Positions 22,252 to 33,559 of a DNA stretch of 64,000 nucleotides are shown in pieces. Source of the DNA: Thinopyrum elongatum (taxonomy: Eukaryota > Streptophyta > Magnoliopsida > Poales > Poaceae); NCBI GenBank assembly GCA_011799875.1, contig CM022297.1, positions 534,349,479-534,413,478 of the forward strand, in the 5' to 3' direction. The notes beneath the pieces are model-generated. The model searched no databases and was not told the origin of the DNA. It saw only the letters and a program-made list of their open reading frames with translations. Each line of letters begins with the position of its first letter. The first letter of the stretch is position 1. Made by a program: the position numbers and the translations under genes.

Positions 22252-24305
22252 TGTTAGACCTAAATAAATGTTATTTGGTGTTTGCGTTGAGCATGAATAT
22301 GATTGGATCATGTTTATTGCAATACGGTTATTCATTTAAGTCAGAGAATAATTGTTGTTCTGTTTACATGAATGAAACCTTCTATGGTCATACACTCAAT
22401 ATAAATGGTTTGTTGAATCTCGACTGTAGTGATACACATATTCATAATATTGAAGCCAAAAGATGCAAAGTTAATAATGATAGTGCAACTTATTTGTGGC
22501 ACTGCCGTTTAGGTCATATTGGTGTAAAGCGCATGAAGAAACTACATGCTGATGGGCTTTTGGGATCACTTGATTATGAATCACTTGATACTTGCGAACC
22601 ATGCCTCATGGGCAAGATGACTAAAACTCCGTTCTCCGGAACAATGGAGCGAGCAACTGACTTATTGGAAATAATACATACTGATGTATGCGGTCCGATG
22701 AGTGTTGAGGCTCGCGGCGGGTATCGTTATTTTCTGACCTTCACAGATGATTTGAGCAGATATGGGTATATCTACTTAATGAAACATAAGTCTGAAATAT
22801 TTGAAAAGTTCAAAGAATTTCAGAGTAAAGTGGAAAATCATCGTAACAAGAAAATAAAGTTTCTGCGATCTGATCGTGGAGGTGAATATTTGAGTTATGA
22901 GTTTGGTCTTCATTTGAAACAATGTGGAATAGTTTCACAACTCACGCCACCTAGAACACCACAGCGTAATGGTGTGTCCGAACGTCGTAACCGTACTTTA
23001 TTAGATATGGTGCGATCTATGATGTCTCTTACCGATTTACCACTATCGTTTTGGGGTTATGCATTAGAGACAGCTGCATTCACGTTAAATAGGGCACCAT
23101 CTAAATCCATTGAGACGACACCATATGAACTGTGGTTTGACAAGAAACCTAAACTATCGTTTCTTAAAGTTTGGGGCTGCGATGCTTATGTGAAAAAGCT
23201 TCAACCTGATAAGCTCGAACCCAAATCGAAGAAATGCGTCTTCATAGGATACCCAAAGGAGACTGTTGGGTACACCTTCTATCACAGATCCGAAGGCAAG
23301 ATATTCGTTGCTAAGAATGGATCCTTTCTAGAGAAGGAGTTTCTCTCAAAAGAAGTGAGTGGGAGAAAAGTAGAACTTGATGAGGTAATTGTACCTTCTC
23401 CCGTATTGGAAAGTAGTTCATCACAGAAATCAGTTCCAGTGATGCCTACACCAATCAGTGAGGAAGTTAATGATGATGATCATGAAACTTCGGATCAAGT
23501 TACTACCGAACCTCGTAGGTTAACCAGAGTACGTTCGGCACCAGAGTGGTACGGTAATCCTGTTCTGGAAGTCATGTTACTAGACCATGACAAACCTGCG
23601 AACTATGAGGAAGCGATGATGATCCCAGATTCCGCGAAATGGCTTGAGGCCATAAAATCTGAGATGGGATCCATGTATGAAAACAAAGTGTGGACTTTGG
23701 TTGACTTGCCTGATGATCAGCAAGCCATAAAGAATAAATGGATCTTCAAGAGGAAGACGGACGCTGATGATAGTGTTACTCTCTACAAAGCTCGACTTGT
23801 CGCAAAAAGTTTTCGACAAGTTCAAGGTGTTGACTACGATGAGATTTTCTCACTCGTAGCGATGCTTAAGTCTGTCCGAATCATGTTAGCAATTGCCGCA
23901 TTTTATGAAATCTGGCAAATGGATGTCAAAACTGCACTCCTTAATGGATTTCTTAAAGAAGAATTGTATATGATGCAACCAGAAGGTTTTGTCGATCCTA
24001 AAGGTGCTAACAAAGTGTACAAGCTCCAGCGATCCATCTATGGACTGGTGCAAGCATCTCGGAGTTGGAATATACGCTTTGATAAGGTGATCAAAGCATA
24101 TGGTTTTATACAGACTTATGGTGAGGCCTGTATTTACAAGAAAGTGAGTGGGAGCTCTGTAGCATTTCTGATATTATATGTGGATGACATATTGCTAATT
24201 GGAAATGATATAGAATTTCTGGATAGCATAAAAGGATACTTGAATAAGAATTTTTCAATGAAAGACCTCGGTGAAGCTACTTATATTGGGCATCAAGATC
24301 TATAG
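22251..24305 (+). CDS. pol: Integrase and reverse transcriptase of the inner Copia element (partial pol)
   Basis: This 684-codon frame is the longest well-preserved coding stretch bar the Athila pol. It opens at a GTG, so it is a piece of a polyprotein and not an independent gene. GAG-preintegrase/zinc region: His84, His89, Cys115, Cys118. Integrase core: Asp145 (HTDVCGP), Asp208 (SDRGGEY), Glu244, with 35 residues between the last two as expected. RT: Asp558 (WQMDVKTALLNG) and YVDD at 643-646. All catalytic residues are present. The frame ends early because two T bases are lost near 24287, before RNase H. Homology to the Angela/BARE polyprotein is clear throughout. Confidence 0.9.
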   Translation: MLDLNKCYLVFALSMNMIGSCLLQYGYSFKSENNCCSVYMNETFYGHTLNINGLLNLDCSDTHIHNIEAKRCKVNNDSATYLWHCRLGHIGVKRMKKLHADGLLGSLDYESLDTCEPCLMGKMTKTPFSGTMERATDLLEIIHTDVCGPMSVEARGGYRYFLTFTDDLSRYGYIYLMKHKSEIFEKFKEFQSKVENHRNKKIKFLRSDRGGEYLSYEFGLHLKQCGIVSQLTPPRTPQRNGVSERRNRTLLDMVRSMMSLTDLPLSFWGYALETAAFTLNRAPSKSIETTPYELWFDKKPKLSFLKVWGCDAYVKKLQPDKLEPKSKKCVFIGYPKETVGYTFYHRSEGKIFVAKNGSFLEKEFLSKEVSGRKVELDEVIVPSPVLESSSSQKSVPVMPTPISEEVNDDDHETSDQVTTEPRRLTRVRSAPEWYGNPVLEVMLLDHDKPANYEEAMMIPDSAKWLEAIKSEMGSMYENKVWTLVDLPDDQQAIKNKWIFKRKTDADDSVTLYKARLVAKSFRQVQGVDYDEIFSLVAMLKSVRIMLAIAAFYEIWQMDVKTALLNGFLKEELYMMQPEGFVDPKGANKVYKLQRSIYGLVQASRSWNIRFDKVIKAYGFIQTYGEACIYKKVSGSSVAFLILYVDDILLIGNDIEFLDSIKGYLNKNFSMKDLGEATYIGHQDL

Positions 24306-24870
24306 AGATAGATCAAAACGCTTGATAAGTTTTTTCAATGAATACATAGCTTGACAAGATTTTGAAGTAGTTCAAAATGGAACAGTCAAAGAAGGAGTTC
24401 TTGCCTGTGTTGCAAATGTGTGAAGTTGAGTAAGACTCAAAACCCGACCACGGCAGAAAATAGAAAGAGAATGAAAAGTCATTCCCTATGCCTCAGCCAT
24501 AGGTTCTATAAAGTATGCCATGCTGTGTACCAAACCTATTGTGTACCTTGCCATGAGTTTGTCAAGGGGGTACAATAGTGATCCAGGAGTAGATCACTAG
24601 ACAGCGGTCAAAATTATCCTTAGAGGACTAAGGAAATGTTTCTCGGTTATGGAGGTGATGAAGAGTTCGTCGTAAAGAGTTACGTCGATGCAAGCTTTGA
24701 CACTGATCTAGATGACTCTAAGTCTCAATCTAGATACGTATTGAACGTGGGAGCAATTAGCTAGAGTAGCTCCATGCAGAGCATTGTAGACATAGAAATT
24801 TGCAAAATACATACGGATCTGAATGTGGCAGACCCGTTGACTAAACTTCTCTCACAAGCAAAACATGATC
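24306..24870 (+). pseudogene. Decayed RT C-terminus and RNase H of the inner Copia element
   Basis: Continuation of pol in a shifted frame: pieces readable as IYRDRSKRLI, SYVDASFDTD and HTDLNVADPLTK are recognisable but stops and indels separate them, and the middle of RNase H is missing compared with intact family members. Not functional. Confidence 0.78.
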
Positions 24871-24884
24871 ACACCTTAGTACTC

Positions 24885-25050
24885 TTTGGGTGTTAATCAC
24901 ATAGCGATGTGAACTAGATTATTGACTCTAGTAAACACTTTGGGTGTTGGTCACACGGCGATGTGAACTATGGGTGTTAATCACATAAAGATGTGAACTA
25001 TTGGTGTTAAATCACATGGCGATGTGAACTAGATTATTGACTCTAGTGCA
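24885..25050 (+). repeat. Four tandem copies of a TTGGGTGTTAATCACAT-type unit upstream of the 3' LTR
   Basis: Copies begin near 24885, 24939, 24971 and 25001; each includes GGTGTTAATCACAT followed by GATGTGAACTA. Units 1 and 4 carry the longer tail AGATTATTGACTCTAGT. The outer element has a single copy at the same place (18010-18055), so the array is an expansion. A polypurine tract AAGTGGGAGAC follows. Confidence 0.85.
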
Positions 25051-25060
25051 AGTGGGAGAC

Positions 25061-26092
25061 TGAACAAAATATGCCCTAGAGGCAATAATAAAGTTGTTAT
25101 TTATATTTCCTTATATCATGATAAATGTTTATTATTCATGCTAGAATTGTATTAACCGGAAACTTGATACATGTGTGAATACATAGACAAAACAAAGTGT
25201 CCCTAGTATGCATCTAGTTGACTAGCTCGTTAATCAAAGATGGTTAAGTTTCCTGACCATAGACATGTGTTGTCATTTGATAAACGGGATCACATCATTA
25301 GGAGAATGATGTGATGGACGAGACCCATCCATTAGCTTAGGATAATGATCATTAAGTTTTATTGCTATTGCTTTCTTCATGACTTATACATATTCCTCTG
25401 ACTATGAGATTATGCAACTCCCGAATACCGGAGGAACACTTTGTGTGCTATCAAACATCACAACATAACTGGGTGATTATAAAGATGCTCTATAGGTGTC
25501 TCCGAAGGTGTTTGTTGGGTTGGCATAAATCGAGATTAGGATTTGTCACTTCGAGTATCGGAGAGGTATCTCTGGGCCCTCTCGGTAATGCACATCATAT
25601 GAAGCCTTGCAAGCAATGTGACTAATGAGTTAGTTGCGGGATGATGCATTACGAAACGAGTAAAGAGACTTGCTGGTAACGAGATTGAACTAGGTATGAT
25701 GATACCGACGATTGAATCTCGGGCAAGAAACATACGGATGACAAAGGGAATAACGTATGTTGTTATGCGGTTTGACCGATAAAGATCTTCGTAGAATATG
25801 TAGGAGCCAATATGAGCGTCCAGGTTCCGCTATTGGTTATTTATCGGAGATGTGTCTCGGTCATGTCTACATAGTTCTCGAACCCGTAGGGTCCGCACGC
25901 TTAACGTTCGATGATGATTTGTATTATGAGTTATGTGATTTGATGACCGAAATTTGTTCGGAGTCCCGGATGAGATCACGGACATGACGAGGAGTCTCGA
26001 AATGGTCGAGAGGTAAAGATTCATATATTGGAAGGCTATATTCGGACATCGGAAAGGTTCTGAGTGATTCGGGTATTTTTCGGAGTACCGGG
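25061..26092 (+). mobile_element. 3' LTR of the inner Copia element, first part
   Basis: Begins TGAACAAAATATGCCC immediately after the polypurine tract and is interrupted by the solo LTR at 26093. The five bases CCGGG (26088-26092) are duplicated at 30336-30340. It resumes at 30341. Confidence 0.92.
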
Positions 26093-29000
26093 TGTGACGC
26101 CACCGGCTCAATCGTGCAGTAATCATACACGCAAATGCACACGATCAAGCCTAAGGACTCACGGGAAGATATCACAACACAACTCTAAAACATAAATAAA
26201 GTCATACAAGCTTTATGTTACAAGCCAGGGGCCTCGAGGGCTCGAATACATAAGCTTGCGTACAAGTGTTAGCGGAAGTATCAGATATCTGAGTACAGAT
26301 ATAAAAGAAAACGCAGAAAAGCCCTTAGAAGGCGGGGCAAAAGAAAACACTATGATCGAAAGGCGTAGGCCTCCTGCCTGGGACCCTCCGATCCTACTCC
26401 TGGTCGTCGGCCAACTCGTAGTAGCGATCGCCGGCGTGGGCAGCTGTCTCAGGGGCTCCGTCATCTGGTCACGACAAACTGATATGGGGGAAAAGAAAGT
26501 AAAGCAACCGTGAGTACTCGGAAGTACTCAGCAAGCAAGGATCTACACTACATATGCAACATTATCAAAGGAAGGCTGTATATGTGGACTAGGATGCAGA
26601 AATGCCAGAATAGAGGGGAAAGCCTAGTCCTATCGAAGACTAGCATCTTCAGCGGTCTTGCAGCAATAGAAGAGAGTAGAACAGTACAATATAATGTAGC
26701 AGTAATGATATCAACCTCACCCAGAGATCCTTTCTCGACTCCCTGCGAGAAAGCAATCCCAGAGCCATACAGTCATCAACCTCGTCCTGAGATCCCTTCT
26801 CGACTCCCTGCGAGAAGCAATCCCAGAGCCATAGTATCGAAGTATCCAGTTCTAATTGTATCAATCAGGATACAACTCCGAGTGTCCGTTACCAAGGATC
26901 CGGCTATGCATAGATTAGTTCTTCCCTGCAGGGGTGCAACAACTTACCCACCACGCTCGCTTAACTCTGGCCGGACACACTTTTCCGGGTCATGCCCGGC
27001 CTCGGCCAAACGACACACCGCAACTCTACCTAGAGCTCAGCAGAGAGGTCCCCGCCGGTCTACATCCTAAGCGCAAGGGGGTCTTGGGCCATCGCCCCTC
27101 GCCCTCTGGGTCATTGCACACATGGCTTAGATCTAAGCACCACCTCTGTCGTGAATGGCGCCAATCACTCCATGCCGCACTGCTAAACTGGACGTCTGAC
27201 AGAGCTTTCGGCTGATGCATACGATGCAGAACGCCCATACTATGCCCACGTGGTGGTTAGTGCTATCGGGCCAGAGGCCCACTCGAATCAAATATCCAAA
27301 TCGTTAGTACCTTGGGGGTGCGGTAACGAGCAGATACTCACGATCGATGTGACCCCGTCGCCCCATCTCGAGGACTTGCGGCAAGGGCCAAGAATGCCCA
27401 GCCACGCCTTGTATTCTCACTCGGGCACCATCCAGGTCAACCCGTCTCACAAAAGACTGTCGGGAAGTCAGGTCCACCTCTACTGGGCGGTACCGCCTGT
27501 CCCTCCAGTCCTGCAGTTAAAGGAACTCCCTCGGGTCGCCCTCGGGGCCGACCCGTTTCTAACAGGGTGCAGGGGTAAAGTCACAGTAGCCGTGTGTCCA
27601 TAACATCAAGGGAATCCGAGGTATCACCCTCGACGGATACCCACTCGATGTAACTGTCAAGGTGAACGTAGGAGGATTCACCCTCGATGGGTTCACACTT
27701 GATGTGTTGCATGACCGCGTCGTTATCGGAAGTGGTGAAGGAGGAATCACCCTCGATGACCACGACCAAAATAGCTACTCTACAGGGTTAACATCTGAAG
27801 TGCTACACGAGGTATCACCCTCGGCACTCGATAGTAACGCTGCAGTGTCATTACAACTAAGGGGGTGAAGTGCGGTGCCGGGGCCTGGTCTTCAATCCCG
27901 TTGATCGGGTCTTCTGATAATCCAGCGGGGCAGTCGGGATAAGTGGGGTCACTGATAGGTCTCTACCCAGCCTATACTAGATAGTTTAGGATAAGCAGAT
28001 AAGGTTTCAATAGAAGGTTACAATAAACAGGCTATGCATCAGAATAGGTAAAGCAGTAGCAGCATCAATTCTAATGCAAGCATGAGAAAATAGAATGGGT
28101 GATATCGGGATGATCAAAGGGGGGGCTTGCCTGGTTGCTCGGCGGCAAGGGCAAGGTCGTTAACGGTGGCGTCGGGCTCCGGAGCTGCGTCGGTCTCGGG
28201 GACGACGTCGGTGTCAGGGTCTACCGAGAGAGAAGAGGGGGAGGAAACAGTAAATACTAAGCAAGCAAGTGCTACACAATGTATGACATGACAATATGCA
28301 GTGCCGGGTGTGTCCTAACGTATGGTTGCACGTCACCGAGGAAGGGTGAATCCATCCGGGAATGTTTTCCCGGTTCCGGACATTTGTCAGACAGATGACC
28401 GGAGGGGAATGGTTCCATGTTCGGATAGTTAGGGACATGTGACGGACGAACGGTCCGCATATTCGGATTCGTCTCGAAATTCTAAGCAACTTTTATGTAC
28501 AAAGTTTTTCGATCTGAGCTACGTATTATTTTATATGATTTTCTAAAGTTTTTATTAATTTCTAGAATTTAGTTAATTATTTAAATTCAACATTATCTGA
28601 AACAGTAGCAGGGTGATGTCATCATGACATCATGCTATTGTCAGCAGGGTCAACGGTCAACTCTGAGTGGGTTGACTGGTCAAAAGGGGCGGTGGGACCC
28701 ATCTGTCATTGACTCAGCCTAACTAATTAGGTTTAACTTAACTAACCTAGTTAATTAAGCTAATTAAGCATTGTTAATTAATTATTTTACTAATTAATTA
28801 ATTAATTAAATATATATTATTATTATTATTACTTTTTACTCTCTTTTTTTGTTCTAATATTTCTGGGGCATGGGCCCCGGCTGTCATTGGCCCATAGGGC
28901 CAAACGGGCGCGGGCGAACGGGCTATGGGCGCTGCCCGATCGGGCGCACGCCCAAGGGCGCTCGGTCGTGGGCGCACGGCGGCCATGGCTGCGGCCGGAG

Positions 29001-30335
29001 CAGCGACGCGGCGGGGCTAGGCGTGGCAGCGCGGTGGAGCACGCGCGCGAGCAGGAAGGAGCTGCGGGCATGCGGGCCAGCGAGGTCACAGCAGCGCCAG
29101 CGAGGCAGGGCAGTTGCGAGGCGGCGTGGACTCGGGCATGCGCGCGCGGCAGCAACCGGGGCGGTGCGGAGCGCGAGCAGCAGCAGGGTAGCAGCGGGGA
29201 GGGGCGCAGCAGCGGGTCAGCAGCGGTGAAGGCGCGGTGAGGGAGGGGCGACGGGTTCGACCGGAGCAGGTCCCGGCTCGGCAGCGTCGAGGCACAGGCG
29301 GGCGACGGCGATGCGGATCTCTGCAGCGAGGCGAGGCGGAGCGCGTCGCGGACGAGCTCGGGGCGCCGGGGAGCAGATGATGAGGGGGGGCGTGAGCTCG
29401 CGGCCAGGCGAGGCTGAGATGAGGCTAACTGGGGGGGGGGGCACGGGAGAGGGCGCGCTGGAGCCGCCGCAGGCCACGGCGACGTGTGGTCGCAGCCCAT
29501 GGCGGGTGCGCGCGTGCACACTGCGGGACGACCGAGGAGCAGAGAGGAAAGAGGCCGGGGGCCTCACCGCGGGCCGTAGGGACAAGGCAGCGGGGTCGAG
29601 AGGAGACGGGGACGACGGGCGTGGCGACGTGGTTTCGGCGACGGGATCCGGGAGGCGCGGCGTCGGGCGTGCGGCAAGGGTCGCCGTTGCCCCGATCCAG
29701 ATCGGGACCGGAGAGGGGCGTGAGGAGAGATTGTGGTATCGGGGGAGAAGTGGGGTGGGTGGGGGGTTAGGGTTTCGGTCGGGCGGACCGGGGTTAGTAG
29801 GCTGGGGCGCGGGGTGGCCCGGCCTGGTTGCTAGGCCAACTGGGCCATGGCCCGGGGGTTTCGGTTTTTCTTTTATTTTTGTTTTGTTTTCTCTTTTTCT
29901 TTTTATTCATTCTTACTTTCTGTTTTGTAAATAGTTAGGTCTCAAAATGACTTTTACAAAATTAGTGACGTAGCCCATTAGATGCTATGTAATATCTACA
30001 ACTCCCAAAAATTGTTTCGGAGACAAACGGAGTTCACACAAATTTTATATTAAATAAAATTTATTAAACCTTTTTGTTTTGGTAATGTTAGAGTCACCTA
30101 ATTAATTTATTAATTGTTGGTTATAATTTTAGAATGGTCTCTGGAATTTTAGTCATTTAATAAACATTTTAGTTTCTGGTTTGAACAACTTTTATTTTTC
30201 ACTTTTAGTTTGAATTTTCATTTGAATTGGAATTTGAAAAGAGGTATGATCCCAATGATGATTAAGCATTGTTAATCATGGTGACTTGGCATAATCAAAA
30301 TGGTGATTACTGTGGCTAACCCTGGGGGTGTTACA
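26093..30335 (-). mobile_element. Solo long LTR of a chromovirus-type Gypsy element (4243 bp)
   Basis: It starts TGTGACGCC and ends GTGTTACA on the plus strand, with a perfect CCGGG duplication. The uninterrupted site is visible in the sister LTR at 19236-19240. It is a minus-strand member of the group whose plus-strand LTRs start TGTAACACCCC at 52708 and 59599. No interior or second LTR is present, so it arose by LTR-LTR recombination. A very GC-rich core (about 28870-29850) follows AT-rich TAATTAA runs (28735-28840). Confidence 0.92.
26722..26830. repeat. Two hairpin-bearing tandem units in the solo LTR
   Basis: Each unit contains the stem pair CTTTCTCG / CGAGAAAG around the loop ACTCCCTG (26730-26753, and a one-base-shorter version at 26796-26817). 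The same unit is repeated in all LTRs of this group. Confidence 0.85.
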
Positions 30336-30340
30336 CCGGG

Positions 30341-31057
30341 GAGTTACGGGAATTCACCGGGAGAAGTAATGGGCCTTATTGGGCCATAAGGGAAAAGAGG
30401 AGGCAGGCCAAAGGGGAGGTGGCGCGCCCCCCCCCCCATGGGTCCGAATTGGACTAGGGGATGGGGGCGGCGCCTCCCTTGCCCTTTCCTACTCCCACTT
30501 TCTTTCCCTCTTTCCTTCTCTCCTACTCCGAAAAGGGAAAGGGGTTCCTACTAGGACTTGGAAGTCCTTGTAGGACTCCATACACTTGGCGCGCCCCTAG
30601 GAGGGCCGGCCTCTCTCCCTCCCTCCTTTATATACGGGGGAGGGGGGCACCCCAAAGGCACACCAAGATTTGTCTTAGCCGTGTGCGGTGCCCCCCTCCA
30701 TAGTTACACACCTCAGTCATATCGTCGTAGTGCTTAGGCGAAGCCCTGCGCCGGTAACTTCATCATCACCGTCGCCACGCCATCGTGCTGACGCAACTCT
30801 CCCTCGTCCTCAATTGGATCAAGAGCTCGAGGGACGTCATCGAGCTGAACGTGTGCTGAACTCGGAGGTGCCGTACGTTCGGTGCTTGATCGGTTGGATA
30901 GCGAAGATGTTCGACTACATCAACCGCGTTAAGCTAACGCTTCCGTTTTCGGTCTACGAGGGTACGTGGACATACTCTTCCCTCTCGTTGCTATGCATCT
31001 CCTAGATAGATCTTGCATGAACATAGGAATTTTTTTGAAATTGCACGTTCCCCAACA
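30341..31057 (+). mobile_element. 3' LTR of the inner Copia element, second part
   Basis: Resumes directly after the CCGGG duplication and ends TTCCCCAACA, followed by TATGT, the duplication of the inner element. Both parts sum to about 1750 bp. An 11-base C run occurs near 30427. The TATA-type motif is at 30627-30634. Near 30995 it shows the normal CTATGCATCTCCTAG sequence, without the inverted insertion of the 5' LTR. Confidence 0.92.
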
Positions 31058-31062
31058 TATGT

Positions 31063-32666
31063 CCCTAGTAAGCCTCTACTAGACTAGCTCGTTGCTCAAA
31101 GATGGTTAAGGTTTCCTAACCATAGGCATGAGTTGTCATTTGATAACGGGGTCACATCATTAGGAGAATGATGTGATGGACTAGACCCGACCGTAAGCTT
31201 AGCATCAGATCGTTTAAGTTATTTGCTATAGCTTTCTTCATGTCAAGTATCTGTTCCTTTGACCATGAGATCATGCAAATCACTGACACCGGAGGAGTAC
31301 CTTGTGTGTATCAAACGTCGCAACGTAACTGGGTGACTACAAAAATGCTCTACAGGTATCTCTGAGGGTGTCTGTTGAGTAGGCATGGATCAAGACTGGG
31401 ATTTGTCACTTCGTATGACGGAGAGGTATCTTAGGGCCCACTCGGTAATACAACATCACAATAAGCTTGCAAGCAATGTGACTAAAGAGTTAGCCACGGG
31501 ATCTTGTATTACGGAACGAGTAAAGAGAGTTGCCGATAACGAGATTGAAATAGGTATAGAGATACCGACGATCGAATCTCGGGCAAGTAACATACCGATG
31601 GACAAAGGGAATTGTATACCGGATTAATTGAATCCTTGACATCATGGTTGAACCGATAAAGATCTTCATGGAATATGTAGGAACCAATATGGGCATCCAG
31701 GTCCCGCTATTGGTTATTGACCGGAGAGGAGTCTCGGTCATGTCTACATGATTCTCGAACCCGTAGGGTCGCACGCTTAACGTTCGGTAGCGCTAGGGTA
31801 GTATTGAGATATTAATAGTGGAAATTCTGAAGGTTGTTCGGAGTCCCGGATGGGATCCGGGACATCACGAGGAGCTCCGGAATGGTCCGGAGGTAAAGAT
31901 TCATATATGGAAAGTTGTTATCGGGGTTCCGGAAAAAGTTCGAGTTTTTTCGGTATTGTACCGGGAAGGTTCTACAAGGTTCTAGAGTGGGGCCCACCTG
32001 CATGGGGGGACCCACATGAACTGGGTAGTTGGGAAAGTCCCTACAACCCTGGTCTAGGTGCACCAAGATCCTCCCTTGAAAGGAATAGTATCATATCCCA
32101 AAGGGATAAGATCAGGATCTCTAAAAAGGGGGATAGCGATCGGTGGGGAAGGAAAGGAGGGATTTCCTTCCTCCCCCTTTGACCAACGCCCCTAGGGCCT
32201 TGGAGGCAAGCCACCAGCCCCCTCCACACCTATATAAAGGTGGGTAGGCGTTAGGGGCAGCCACCCTTTGCCCCTTGCCCGTTACCTCTCCCAACTCCTC
32301 CCACGTTTCACCGGTACGCGCTTGGCGAAGCCCTGCCGGAGTTCCGCTGCCACCACCACCACCACCACCATGCCATCGTGTTGGTTCAGATCTCATCTAC
32401 CTCCTCTCCCTCCCTTGCTGGATCAAGAAGGAGAGGATACCGCCGAGCCATACGTGTGCTAAACTCGGAGGTGCCGCACGTGCGGTACTTGGATCGGATT
32501 GGATCTCGACGCGAGTACGACTACGCCAACCACGATCTCTAGATCGTTAACGCTTTCAGTTTACAAGGTTATGTAGACACCACTCTCCTCTCATAGATGT
32601 GAATCTCCTAGATTGATCTTGGTGAGCGTAGGAAATTTTTTGTTTCCCATGCAACGTTCCCCAACA
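31063..32666 (+). mobile_element. 3' LTR of the outer Copia element, second part
   Basis: Continues the LTR from 18208 and ends TTCCCCAACA, followed by TGAAC (32667-32671), the duplication matching 11296-11300. TATA box TATATAAA at 32231-32238. A short CCA/ACC microsatellite at 32352-32369 is longer than in the 5' LTR. Confidence 0.92.
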
Positions 32667-33540
32667 TGAACATGTGTCAAGTCAAGCCACTCGAACATTC
32701 AGAGGAGGATACCATATCATCATACTACATCACAATCATTTTAACGCAATGTTGACATCCAAGATAAATCATTATCCACTCCTAGCTACTTAAGCATGGC
32801 ATGAGAAACTATAATCTCTAATTGTCATTGCAAACATGTTTGATCATAATATGCTGAATCATGGATACTAGGTAAAACATATTTACAAAAACAGAACAAG
32901 TTGAGTTCATACCCGTTTCTCTCTGCCACAGCCAGTTCACCAAATATCGCCATTATTGCCTTTCACTTGCACGACCGAATGATTTTAAAATAATAATAGT
33001 GCAAGAGTGCCGTGGACTAGGCTGGAATCTGCAAACATTTTATTCAAAAAGGAGAAGACAAGGTAATTTGGGCTCTTTGTTAGATCAACAATAATGCATA
33101 TGAGAGCCACTCAACATTTTCATCGTGGTCTTCTCATTGGTATGACTCAATAATCAGAAAAGAAATTCAGACAAACACACTGAAATATTTTTGGAGTTTT
33201 TAGTTTTTCTAGAAGAAAACAAATTAAAGAAGGAAAAACAAAAACAAGAAAAACTATTCACACGGGAAAGCTCCCAAGAAGCAAAAAGAAGAATTGAGAA
33301 ATCTTTTTGGATTTTTCTTACTACTAAAATTAAATAAACTTAGAAAGAAAAACCAAAAAGAAGCTGGAAATATTTTTGGGTTTTCTCAAAGTTTTTCAAA
33401 CACACAAGAAGAAAGCGAGAAAATAAATCTAGCATGGATAATACAATGAAAAAGTGTGGACACCGACAACTAGAATGAAATGTGTGAACATGAATGAAAT
33501 GTCGGTGGACATACGTACTCCCCCAAGATTAGGCTTTTAG
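32667..33540 (-). mobile_element. 3' noncoding interior of the second Athila-like element (right part)
   Basis: AT-rich sequence without ORFs that joins to 10069-11300 when the Copia insertion is removed. Close to the ORF it holds a second purine tract, CTTGGGGGAG on the minus strand (plus-strand 33521-33530), which resembles the polypurine tract but is about 2.1 kb of original sequence away from the LTR. Confidence 0.7.
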
Positions 33541-33559
33541 CCTAACTTGGTAATCATCG

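Larger units (their letters stand above)
18209..31057 (+). mobile_element. Inner Angela-type Copia element, interrupted by a solo LTR
   Basis: The element has a 5' LTR (18209-19959), a 5.1-kb interior and a 3' LTR split at 26092/30341. A perfect TATGT duplication flanks it inside the outer element's 3' LTR. Subtracting the solo LTR leaves about 8.6 kb. It belongs to another subfamily than the outer element: its LTRs start TGAAGGAAAT and TGAACAAAAT, not TGTTGG. Confidence 0.93.
11301..32666 (+). mobile_element. Outer Angela/BARE/WIS-type Copia element, interrupted
   Basis: Both LTRs are present (11301-13039; 18069-18208 joined to 31063-32666) and the element is flanked by a perfect 5-bp duplication, TGAAC. 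Removing the inner insertion leaves about 8.5 kb, the usual length for this family. The interior (13040-18068) carries a long leader, gag, protease, integrase and RT in Copia order, all broken. The element sits in the 3' noncoding region of the minus-strand Athila-like element. Confidence 0.93.

Noticed and set aside
28735..28840. TAATTAA-rich stretch as a MITE or replication origin
   Set aside because: The same AT-rich run occurs at the equivalent place in other long LTRs (54510-54605, 61080-61190), so it is part of the LTR; no terminal inverted repeats or TA duplication define a separate element.
28829..29934. Long open frames on both strands (230 and 207 codons) as possible genes
   Set aside because: They lie in the GC-rich core of the solo LTR, overlap on opposite strands, are low-complexity Arg/Pro/Ala/Gly, and similar frames appear in the same core elsewhere (60328-61090). 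High GC removes stops by chance.
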